64,000 bases of DNA from Conexibacter woesei Iso977N (GTDB lineage: Bacteria; Actinomycetota; Thermoleophilia; Solirubrobacterales; Solirubrobacteraceae): contig NZ_AUKG01000003.1 of the NCBI RefSeq assembly GCF_000424625.1, positions 372,001-436,000 of the forward strand, given 5' to 3'. The position numbers were made by a program, and so were the translations under genes. Positions 1 to 9,992 of this stretch are shown here, piece after piece. The notes beneath the pieces were generated by a model. That model saw only the letters and a list, made by a program, of their open reading frames with translations, was not told where the DNA came from and ran no database searches. The stretch's first letter is position 1, and every line of letters starts with the position of its first letter.

Positions 1-1
1 G

Positions 2-3680
<3,679 letters not shown>

Positions 3681-3698
3681 TCCTACAGGTTGGTTGGC

Positions 3699-3728
3699 CG
3701 CCCCGGCGCGCGTGCTTTCGCCGGGGCG
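3699..3728. terminator. bidirectional terminator hairpin
   Basis: Ten-base perfect inverted repeat CGCCCCGGCG / CGCCGGGGCG with a 10-base loop, placed between the convergent mdh gene and the small winged-helix gene. It lacks a clear U-tract, which is common for actinobacterial terminators. Confidence 0.65.
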
Positions 3729-3736
3729 ACCGACAC

Positions 3737-4177
3737 CTAGGACTTGGCGGGCTCCATCGGATGCCAGCCCCTGCCCTCCTTGCGGATCTGCCCCTCCTTC
3801 TGGAGGCCGGGCAGGACGCGGTAGAGGTAGTTCTGCTGGATGCCCATCTGCTCGGCGATCTCGGGGATCGTGATGCCGGGGTTGGTCTGGACCAGCTCCA
3901 GCGCCTGCCTGCCGCGCGTGCCGGTGCCGCGCGGGCGCCCGCGGCGGCCGTTGCCGCTGCCGCTGCTGCTGCCGCCGGACCCGCCGGAGCCGGAGTTGCC
4001 CGACCCGCCACCGCTGCTGCTGCGGCGGCGCGAGGCGACGCCGGGCGCGGGCTGCGTGCCGACGCCGTCGAGCGCGGCGACCGCGGCTTCGAGACGGTGG
4101 AACTCGTCGACCAGTGGACGGAGCTCCTTGAGACGCTCCTGCATCTCGCGCCGCTTCTCGTCCAGGAAATCTGCCAT
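3737..4177 (-). CDS. coiled-coil/AT-hook-like/winged-helix DNA-binding protein
   Basis: Protein of 146 aa in three parts. Residues 1-40 are a charged helix (DEKRREMQERLKELRPLVDE) likely to form a coiled coil. Residues 48-85 are a Ser/Gly linker ending in a basic GRRGRPRGTGTRG stretch, which resembles an AT-hook. Residues 88-146 read as a helix-turn-helix (NPGITIPEIAEQMGIQQNYLYR, given here in two parts: NPGITIPEIAEQMG and IQQNYLYRVLPGLQ). I infer a small nucleoid-associated or regulatory DNA-binding protein. Target genes cannot be told. It converges on mdh and diverges from the gene at 4241, with 63 bases between the two starts. Confidence 0.75.
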   Translation of the reverse strand: MADFLDEKRREMQERLKELRPLVDEFHRLEAAVAALDGVGTQPAPGVASRRRSSSGGGSGNSGSGGSGGSSSGSGNGRRGRPRGTGTRGRQALELVQTNPGITIPEIAEQMGIQQNYLYRVLPGLQKEGQIRKEGRGWHPMEPAKS

Positions 4178-4240
4178 GTCGGTTGAACTGCCTTCAGGTA
4201 GTTACTGTTACTGGAAGTTGTCAGTGTCACACGGACGGAG

Positions 4241-4789
4241 GTGGTGGTCAACTTGCGGCGCAAGGTGACATGCAGCACGACGACGCGGACCGGTGAGGCC
4301 GCGGCGCTGCTGATCGCGCAGCTGGACCTCGTGGCGCTGACGCTGCTCGGTGGCGCGGAGGCCGAGGCGTTGGCGGAGGACCTGGCCGGCGCGGCGGTCG
4401 CGCAGGGCTACGAGCCGCGCGTGCGCGCCGGTGGCTGGGCCGACGCGGCCGGGGCCGACCTGGTGGTGTTGGATGGTCTGCGCGACGACACGGGCGCAGA
4501 GATCGCCGCGCGCTGCGCGGGGGCGGTGGTGGTCGTGGCGTCCGGGGATCCGCTGGCCGACGTGGCGCGGCTGCTGGCCGAGACGCGGCTACCGCGTGCG
4601 CGGATCATCGGCGTGGACGTGGCGGGCAAGGGCGCGCTGACCGCGGCGGCCGAGGCGGTCCGGGTGGTCGACGCGGTCCTGCGCGACCGGCGCGGCGCGC
4701 TGGCGGTGGCGGTGCAGGCGCTGGAGGACGACGCGGTCGCGCTGCGCGACGCGCGGATCGGCGCGGGCGGGGTCCAGGCGATCCTGTAG
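4241..4789 (+). CDS. degenerate malate/lactate dehydrogenase-like protein
   Basis: Protein of 182 aa that reads as a collapsed LDH/MDH. Residues 19-66 follow the Rossmann order (ALLIAQLDLVALTLLG, then GAEAEALAEDLAGAA, then WADAAGADLVVLDG), but the glycine loop is TCSTTTRTG rather than GAGAVG. The C-terminal 50 residues (AAAEAVRVVDAVLRDRRGAL, VALRDARIGAGGVQAIL) match the final helix and strands of MDH, where the family reads like 'VLPVSVYLEG...GLKDV..GVP.VLG.NGVE.II'. The middle third, with the catalytic Asp/His pair and substrate arginines, is missing. Activity as a dehydrogenase is very unlikely. The start could also be TTG 4253 or GTG 4265. The open frame and clean codon use argue for a retained protein rather than a pseudogene. 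The family link is my reading and needs a profile search. Confidence 0.65.
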   Translation: MVVNLRRKVTCSTTTRTGEAAALLIAQLDLVALTLLGGAEAEALAEDLAGAAVAQGYEPRVRAGGWADAAGADLVVLDGLRDDTGAEIAARCAGAVVVVASGDPLADVARLLAETRLPRARIIGVDVAGKGALTAAAEAVRVVDAVLRDRRGALAVAVQALEDDAVALRDARIGAGGVQAIL

Positions 4790-4819
4790 GGGTCGCCCGG
4801 CGCCGCGGCGCGCCGCGCG

Positions 4820-5260
4820 TTAGCCGCGCGCTTCCTTCTCGGCCAAGGCCTTCAACTTGCGCAGGGACGCGTCGGCCTGCGTGCGCGGCTGGCCGCCGAC
4901 GAGCGCGCGCGAGGCGACGGCGCCGAGCGGGCCGAGCGGGGCCTTGAACTCGTTGCGGTAGTCGAAGTGGGTGCCGCCCTTGCCGTTGTCGGCGAGGCGG
5001 TACTCGGTCTCGGCGTGCGAACGCGCGGGGCCGCGGCCCTTCCAGATCGCGTGGGTCGGCGCCTTGGACTTGTCCAGGTGCCAGTGGACCTTGAAGTTGG
5101 CGCCGCGGAGATGGAGCATCTGCACCATCTCGTCGTCCTCGTGGGAGATCAGGCGACGATGGATCGTCACCCACTCCTCCAGGCGGCGCGGGTCCATGAC
5201 CAGCTTCCAGACGGCCTCGACGGGCGCGTCGATGTCGATAGTCGTGGACACTTCGCTCAC
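4820..5260 (-). CDS. SRPBCC (START/Bet v1-like) family protein
   Basis: 146 aa with GTG start. The opening TTIDIDAPVEAVWKLVMDP followed by RRLEEWV is the classic first strand and helix of the polyketide cyclase/dehydrase and lipid-binding SRPBCC fold. FKVHWHLDKSKAP and GGTHFDYRNEFKAPLGPLG are the later strands, and the long C-terminal helix ends in LKALAEKEARG. Such proteins bind a hydrophobic ligand in a cavity, but the ligand cannot be predicted. It lies 27 bases after the NAD(P)-binding protein gene on the same strand, so the two may form a small unit. A -10 hexamer nine bases before its start suggests a separate promoter too. Confidence 0.85.
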   Translation of the reverse strand: MSEVSTTIDIDAPVEAVWKLVMDPRRLEEWVTIHRRLISHEDDEMVQMLHLRGANFKVHWHLDKSKAPTHAIWKGRGPARSHAETEYRLADNGKGGTHFDYRNEFKAPLGPLGAVASRALVGGQPRTQADASLRKLKALAEKEARG

Positions 5261-5269
5261 TGCCGCCTC

Positions 5270-5275
5270 ACCCTA
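5270..5275 (-). promoter_or_regulatory. -10 hexamer of SRPBCC gene
   Basis: On the minus strand TAGGGT ends nine bases before the GTG start of the SRPBCC gene, consistent with leaderless or near-leaderless transcription. Confidence 0.4.
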
Positions 5276-5287
5276 GAGATACGGCGC

Positions 5288-6229
5288 TCAGCGCGCGCGG
5301 AGATCCTCGGTGGCTTCCCAGTCGCCCAGCGCGCGCTCGATCGCGGCGTCGAGCTTGTGCAGCCTGACGTCCAGCAGCTCGGGCGCGCGGGTGTCGCGGG
5401 GCAGGAGGTCGCCGCTGAGGCCCTCCATCAGCGGGCCGATGAGCGCGTGGTCCTCTCCGGCGATCGCGGCGGCGACGCGGGAGCTGACGGGCGTGAGCGC
5501 GAAGTTGAGGTTGATCGGCGGGCGGCCGAGGAGCAGCGCGTCGCGGATCCGGGTGATCAGCGCGCCGTAGCTGACGACCTCGGGGCCGGCGATGTCGAGG
5601 GAGAGCGGTCCTGTGATGGCGTTCGAGGTCGCGGCGGCCAGCAGGTAGGCGAGGACGTCGCGGCCGTCGATCGGCTGCGTGCAGTTGTCGCGCCAGTTGG
5701 GCAGCGGCATGACCGGGACGCGCTCGACGAGGCGCACGAGGAACCGGAACGAGCGCGAGCGCGCGCCGATGACGATCGAGGCCCGGAAGGCGACGGCTTC
5801 CGGCGCGGCGTGCAGCAGCGTTTCCTCGACCGCGAGGCGCGACGCGAGGTGCGTGGAGGCGGCGTAGGCGCTCGGGACGAGCCCGCCGAGGTAGACGACG
5901 CGCCGGACCCCGGCGCGCTGCGCGGCGTCCGCGAACAGCTCCGCGGAGCGCCGCTCGCGGGAGGCGAAGCCGTCGGCCTGCGGCGCCCCCGACTCCATCG
6001 AGTGGATCAGGTAGTAGGCGACGTCGATGCCGTCGAGCGCGCGGTCCAGGCCGGCGCCGGTGGTGGCGTCGCCGGTGACGACGTCCAAGTCCTCCATGTC
6101 GACGCCGGCGGCCGCGACGCGCTCCGGCGCGCGGGCGAACGCGCGCACGTCGTGGCCGACGGCGCGGAGGCGCGGCAGGAGCGCGGCGCCGACGTATCCG
6201 CTGGCGCCCGTGACGAGGACGTGGGCCAT
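5288..6229 (-). CDS. NAD(P)-binding Rossmann-fold protein (atypical SDR/NmrA-like)
   Basis: 313 aa. It opens with MAHVLVTGASGYVGAALLPR, the GxxGxxG dinucleotide motif of atypical short-chain reductases. Further family marks are DVVTGDATTGAGLDRALDG, DVAYYLIHSMES, and GVRRVVYLGGL, as in NAD(P)H-binding proteins of the YwnB/complex I NDUFA9 type. The active-site YxxxK of classical SDRs is not evident. It probably binds NAD(P)H and acts as a reductase or isomerase, with the substrate unknown. The ATG start is fixed by the Rossmann motif. A longer upstream reading lacks homology. Confidence 0.82.
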   Translation of the reverse strand: MAHVLVTGASGYVGAALLPRLRAVGHDVRAFARAPERVAAAGVDMEDLDVVTGDATTGAGLDRALDGIDVAYYLIHSMESGAPQADGFASRERRSAELFADAAQRAGVRRVVYLGGLVPSAYAASTHLASRLAVEETLLHAAPEAVAFRASIVIGARSRSFRFLVRLVERVPVMPLPNWRDNCTQPIDGRDVLAYLLAAATSNAITGPLSLDIAGPEVVSYGALITRIRDALLLGRPPINLNFALTPVSSRVAAAIAGEDHALIGPLMEGLSGDLLPRDTRAPELLDVRLHKLDAAIERALGDWEATEDLRAR

Positions 6230-6327
6230 CGGGTCCCGGCATCGTGCCCGATCGCCGGGTTCGAACCAACACCTACATGTTGACTTAGCAGGTCCGGGTG
6301 GGGTGCGTCGGAGTTCCTGGCGATGTC

Positions 6328-6402
6328 CCCGCAAACACGGAGAAAAGGTGCCCGATTGCCGCTATGTGCAGGTATTTCGGAGCTTTTCCCGGCGTTTGCG
6401 GG
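6328..6402 (+). other. stem-loop in long leader of the Cys-rich small gene
   Basis: Perfect 9-base inverted repeat CCCGCAAAC (6328-6336) and GTTTGCGGG (6394-6402) around a 57-base interior, with an inner AAAAG/CTTTT pairing (6343-6347 with 6383-6387). It lies in the 303-base stretch without a recognised gene between the divergent starts at 6229 and 6533. It does not match a riboswitch class I know and may be a leader structure or operator. Confidence 0.4.
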
Positions 6403-6532
6403 ATGGCGGTTTTCCGTCCGGGTGCAGATGTATGCGATTTGCGGGAACGCCCGTTGCAGCGCCCCTCCCGGACGTGCTTCGATGCTCGACGTCGTGAACG
6501 AGCTGTTGCATCAGAAGGAGACCCCAGGACGG

Positions 6533-6763
6533 ATGTCGAAGGCGCGCGCCCGGAACAAGAAGCCGAGTTGCGAGGAGTGCTACTTCCGCTGCAACATGCT
6601 CTGCGCGCTTTCGGAGGACCGGCCCTGCTCGACCTTCCGCCCCGACCATCCGGAGGGGCTGCGGCCGCCGCGCCAGCTGCGCTTCAACCTGCGTGAGCAG
6701 GGTCGCACGACCGCCGCGTGGGCGTTCCCGTCCGCGCAGGAGCAGGCCGCGCTGCACGCGTAA
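6533..6763 (+). CDS. small cysteine-rich protein
   Basis: 76 aa. After a basic start (MSKARARNKKPS) come five cysteines in CEECYFRCNMLC and RPCSTFRP, a spacing that suggests a metal site or disulfide-linked knot. The rest (LRFNLREQGRTTAAWAFPSA) is not recognised. The start at 6533 is preferred because AAGGAG lies 13 bases upstream. An alternative in-frame ATG at 6482 lacks a ribosome binding site. The opposite strand has no sensible frame. The function is unknown. Confidence 0.65.
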   Translation: MSKARARNKKPSCEECYFRCNMLCALSEDRPCSTFRPDHPEGLRPPRQLRFNLREQGRTTAAWAFPSAQEQAALHA

Positions 6764-6784
6764 GCCGGGGGCGCCGCCGCCCGT

Positions 6785-6790
6785 TAGGGT
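6785..6790 (+). promoter_or_regulatory. -10 hexamer of alcohol dehydrogenase gene
   Basis: TAGGGT ends seven bases before the ATG at 6798, predicting a leaderless transcript. Confidence 0.5.
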
Positions 6791-6797
6791 CGGGGCC

Positions 6798-7904
6798 ATG
6801 AAGATCCGCGCCGCCGTCCTCGAGGAGTTCGCCAAGCCGCTCGTCGTCCAGGAGGTCGATCTGGACGGCCCGGGTCCCGGCGAGGTGCTGGTCCGGCTGC
6901 ATGCGTGTGGCGTCTGCCACACCGACATGTACACGGCGTCGGGCGCCGATCCGTCCGGGTACGCGCCGACGGTGCTGGGGCACGAGGGCGCGGGCGTTGT
7001 TGAGGTGGTCGGCGAGGGCGTGACGGATCTCGCCGTCGGCGATCACGTCGTGACGCTGTTCTCGCCGCAGTGCCGGGAGTGCATCCACTGCAGGTCGGAG
7101 AAGACCAACCTCTGCCTGGCGATCCGCGAGCAGCAGAACTTGGGGTACTTGCCCGACGGGACGACGCGGCTGCATCGCGGCGAGGAGCGGATCCGGCACT
7201 TCATGGGGACCTCGACGTTCGCCGAGGCGACCGTGATGCCGGCGATCGCGCTGGCGAAGATCGACCCGGAGGCGCCGCTGGATGTCGTCGCGACGCTGGC
7301 GTGCGGCGCGACGACCGGGATCGGCGCGGCGCTCTACGTCGCCAGGGTGGAGCAGGGCTCCACGGCGGCGGTCTTCGGGGCCGGCCTGGTCGGGCTGGGC
7401 GCGGTGGCGGGCGCGCGGCTCGCGGGGGCCGAGCGGATCATCTGCATCGACTTGGACGAGGGCCGGCTGGAGCAGGCGCGGGCGCACGGCGCGACCGACA
7501 CGTTCGTCGGCGGTCCGGACGCCGTTCAGGAGATCCTCGACATGACCGACGGCTTCGGGGCGGACTACACGTTCGAGGCGACCGGCAACGTGAAGGTGAT
7601 GCGCCAGGCGGTCGAGTCGGCGCGGATGGGCTGGGGCCTGGCGACCGTCGCCGGCGTCGCCGGGAAGGGCGAGGTCCTGGAGACGATCCCGCGCTACCTC
7701 ATCACCGGCCGCCGCATCGCCGGAGCCTCCTTCGGCGGCGCCAAGGGCCGCGACCGCGTCCCCGAGCTCGTCGACCTCTACATGAACGGCGACCTCGACC
7801 TCGAGTCCTTCGTCACCAACCGCATCGCGCTGGACGACATCAACGACGCCTTCGCGGCGATGGACCGGCACGAGGGCGTGCGGACGGTCATCACCAAGTT
7901 CTAG
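6798..7904 (+). CDS. zinc-dependent alcohol dehydrogenase, class III (formaldehyde dehydrogenase-like)
   Basis: 368 aa medium-chain dehydrogenase. The catalytic zinc cysteine lies in HACGVCHTDMY and the histidine pair in VLGHEGAGVVE. The four structural-zinc cysteines are in CRECIHC and KTNLC, and the cofactor motif is VFGAGLVGLGAV. The block LGYLPDGTTRL then HFMGTSTFAEATV is typical of class III enzymes that oxidise S-(hydroxymethyl)glutathione. In an actinobacterium the thiol partner may instead be mycothiol, which is an inference. It probably acts in formaldehyde or alcohol detoxification. The start is supported by a -10 hexamer seven bases upstream. Confidence 0.92.
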   Translation: MKIRAAVLEEFAKPLVVQEVDLDGPGPGEVLVRLHACGVCHTDMYTASGADPSGYAPTVLGHEGAGVVEVVGEGVTDLAVGDHVVTLFSPQCRECIHCRSEKTNLCLAIREQQNLGYLPDGTTRLHRGEERIRHFMGTSTFAEATVMPAIALAKIDPEAPLDVVATLACGATTGIGAALYVARVEQGSTAAVFGAGLVGLGAVAGARLAGAERIICIDLDEGRLEQARAHGATDTFVGGPDAVQEILDMTDGFGADYTFEATGNVKVMRQAVESARMGWGLATVAGVAGKGEVLETIPRYLITGRRIAGASFGGAKGRDRVPELVDLYMNGDLDLESFVTNRIALDDINDAFAAMDRHEGVRTVITKF

Positions 7905-7922
7905 GACTCGGTACACACGGCC
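7902..7922 (+). repeat. 21-bp direct repeat, copy 1
   Basis: TAGGACTCG-G-TACACACGG-C-CC begins at the stop codon of the alcohol dehydrogenase gene. A second copy at 8079-8099 differs at two bases. The pair brackets 156 bases without a gene and could mark an old insertion or local duplication. Confidence 0.5.
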
Positions 7923-8414
7923 CTGAGCGCTGCGGGCGCCGCCACTACTCGCGACCGCGGACGTCGCCGCCTACGCGCCGACGTCGTGGCAACTGATCCT
8001 TATTGCCTCGGTGCCGCCACGGCCAGCGGTCTTTGCCGCCACCCGCCGCGGCCGTGCCTCGGGCCTGTCCGCATGTCGTAGGACTCGCTACACACGGTCC
8101 CGCGACCGTTCGCAGTATGCCGCCGCCGGCGCGCGGCAGCGCCCACACGCGACCCGACGCCGCCTATCCACGCACGAGGTCTGACGCGGCAGCCGGTAGC
8201 GGATTCTAGGGGTGCGCAGGTGGCCAATGGTGAGTGGCGACCTCCCAACCTGCGCGCACTGTGCGGTCACCTGGCCCCGCGAGCTGCGCTTCTCGGAAAA
8301 GCACGATTCTGACCTCTGAGCAGGCGCGAAGTCATCTTCCGCGGCGGCTGACTTTACGGGCCTCGACAGTAACTGCGAGTCGCTCAGCGACGGAGAGCGC
8401 TAGCCGCGCCTGAG
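7923..8414. other. intergenic stretch without recognisable gene
   Basis: About 490 bases between the alcohol dehydrogenase gene and the atypical gene at 8438. I find no reading frame with family features on either strand. The only structure seen is the second copy of the direct repeat at 8079. Confidence 0.5.
8079..8099 (+). repeat. 21-bp direct repeat, copy 2
   Basis: TAGGACTCG-C-TACACACGG-T-CC, second copy of the repeat at 7902-7922 with two substitutions. Confidence 0.5.
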
Positions 8415-8433
8415 GCGACCCGGATAAGGTCGC
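8415..8433 (+). promoter_or_regulatory. palindrome over -10 hexamer
   Basis: GCGACC and GGTCGC (six-base arms, seven-base spacer) enclose TAAGGT (8425-8430), which ends seven bases before the GTG start at 8438. This is a plausible leaderless promoter with an overlapping operator. Confidence 0.45.
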
Positions 8434-8437
8434 AGGC

Positions 8438-9220
8438 GTGAGCGACGTAGATCCTTTGGCGAGCTCTCGGCGCCGCCTCGCCCGCGCGAAGACCCACCTC
8501 GACGAGTTCTTCGCCGAAATCATCTCCCTGTTGGAGAACGCAGGCGTGGAGCAGACGAAATCCGTCGCCGATGACCTGACGCACACGTGGACGTTCACCA
8601 ACATCCCCACCTTCCCGGAGGAACTTGGCGAGCTCCTTAGTGAGGCGATCCACAACCTCCGGTCGCCGCTGGACCACATCGCCTGGGGCTTCGCACGCCT
8701 CCATAACGATCCGCCCCCGTCGAACACAGCGTTTCCATTCTGTTTGACGCGGGACGAGTGGGAGCGTGCGATGAAGGGTTCGCTGAAGGGCGTACGGCGT
8801 GACGCAGTTGAGGTCATCGACCGCTTCCAGCCCTACCACAGCGCGAATCCGAAGGCCAGCATCCTGTGGATGCTGAATCGCATGTGGAATGAGGACAAGC
8901 ACCGTGTGCCCCACGTTGCTGCCGCGATCATTGTTCTGGCACAGGCCGTGATCCACGAGATGACCGGCGGCGGGATGTATCGGATGGTCCCTCCCGACCC
9001 AATCGTCGACGGAATGGGAGAGATGAAGGTTCTGCCGCCGCCGCCCGGTCCTGACGGAGAACTGTCAATGAACATCGACTTGCACCTGGGGTTAGGTGTC
9101 ACGGTCGCTGACGGCGTCGCTCGCGGTCAAATCCTCAACCAGTTTCTGCCCCAAATCATGGGCTATCTCGACTCGCAAGTGTTGCCCGCGTTCGAGGCGC
9201 TTCTAGAGTCGGAGGGCTAG
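8438..9220 (+). CDS. conserved hypothetical protein, accessory
   Basis: 260 aa, GTG start supported by a -10 hexamer. The protein is mainly helical up to about residue 165, with the motif EAIHNLRSPLDHIAWGFARL near residue 68 and NRMWNEDKHR near 150, which recur in a family of actinobacterial proteins of unknown role. The arginine/histidine pattern recalls HEPN-type helical bundles, but I cannot assign it. The C-terminal third is a beta-rich segment (PPPPGPDGELSMNIDLHLG). Third-position GC looks lower than in the neighbours and the gene is flanked by long non-coding stretches, so recent acquisition is likely. No partner toxin, antitoxin or nuclease is adjacent. Confidence 0.7.
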   Translation: MSDVDPLASSRRRLARAKTHLDEFFAEIISLLENAGVEQTKSVADDLTHTWTFTNIPTFPEELGELLSEAIHNLRSPLDHIAWGFARLHNDPPPSNTAFPFCLTRDEWERAMKGSLKGVRRDAVEVIDRFQPYHSANPKASILWMLNRMWNEDKHRVPHVAAAIIVLAQAVIHEMTGGGMYRMVPPDPIVDGMGEMKVLPPPPGPDGELSMNIDLHLGLGVTVADGVARGQILNQFLPQIMGYLDSQVLPAFEALLESEG

Positions 9221-9604
9221 CGCGAGCGGAAGCCGGCGCGGTAGCGGGAGCGGCGCCGTCGGGCGGCAGATTTTGCAGCGCCCCCAACCTCCGGCGATGG
9301 GCCCGTCGCCGACGGCGTAGCGGCGATTGCTGGCTGCCCCTTGTAGCCATAGTGCAAGACGTGGCAGGAGGGTTACGTCGTCGTGCGGGCGAGAAATGGC
9401 CGGATGGAGGTTCGATGACGTCTTCGACTTGGTGACCCAAAACACGGCCCGGTGCGGTCGAGAACCCGGCGCGGGTATCAGGCCGGCCGAAGGGTTCGAG
9501 CTGATCGTCATCAGCGCGCCGAGGCCAGGGGGCGCCTCTGTGAAGTGGCTTTACGGTGAGTCGATCTAAAGTGGGATCGGCGCGCGCCGGGCCGACATTC
9601 GGAC
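9221..9604. other. intergenic stretch, possible gene remnant
   Basis: About 380 bases. A 57-codon frame (9396-9569, plus strand) ending in ASVKWLYGESI has no recognisable family and a poor upstream region. It may be a remnant. Nothing else is seen. Confidence 0.35.
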
Positions 9605-9918
9605 CTACGCGCGGCGGGGTGCGGCGGGGAAGAGGCTGCGGAGGAGGTGGAGGGGGCGGGCCGGGGTCGGCTCGCGGGAGGTGATGTGGGTCGCGCGCTC
9701 CTGCAGCAGTGACACGGCGTCGGCGGTAGGCACGAAGGGATCCGCGAACCAGCGGGCGTCGTGGATGTCGACGGCGGCGATCAGGTTGCCTGATCGTTCG
9801 GCGACGAGGTGCGGGCCGGGCGTCAGGCGCTGGGAGTCCAGCGAGGCCAGGCGCTTGAGCGACGCGAGGTCCGAAGGGGTCGCTCGGCGGATCGTGATGG
9901 GGAGGGGGAGGAGGTCAT
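9605..9918 (-). pseudogene. frameshifted small conserved protein (GNAT-like N-terminus)
   Basis: Reading the minus strand to the stop at 9605 gives 97 residues with clear order: ITIRRATPSDLASLKRLASL, then GPHLVAERSGNLIAAVDIH, then FADPFVPTADAVSLLQERA. This matches a small actinobacterial family whose first strand and helix resemble acetyltransferases. That frame has no ATG, GTG or TTG between its upstream stop and the conserved region. The expected start, ATG at 9918 (MTSSPSP), is in a different frame: 9918 to 9605 is 314 bases, not a multiple of three. A one-base slip inside the C-rich run 9899-9915 would join them. Either a true mutation or a sequence error in the C tract. The gene diverges from the LysR gene and shares its control region. 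Confidence 0.7.
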
Positions 9919-9941
9919 GGGAGCATGTTCCGGGCTCGACC

Positions 9942-9960
9942 TCATCATGTCCAATGATGA
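9942..9960. promoter_or_regulatory. operator 1, LysR-type
   Basis: TCATCATGTCCAATGATGA: six-base arms TCATCA/TGATGA around seven bases. It contains the T-N11-A core of LysR sites. Its centre is 32 bases (about three helical turns) from a second site of the same form. Confidence 0.65.
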
Positions 9961-9973
9961 CTTGACCTAGCTG

Positions 9974-9992
9974 GCATCATGTTCCGTGATGC
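9974..9992. promoter_or_regulatory. operator 2, LysR-type, over the start codon
   Basis: GCATCATGTTCCGTGATGC: six-base arms GCATCA/TGATGC around seven bases, sharing the frame CATCATGTYC-N2-TGATG with operator 1. It overlaps the lysR start codon, as expected for autorepression. Confidence 0.65.

Noticed and set aside
9396-9569. 57-codon plus-strand frame ending GGASVKWLYGESI
   Set aside because: No ribosome site, no recognised family, and it sits in a gene-poor stretch. Mentioned only as a possible remnant.
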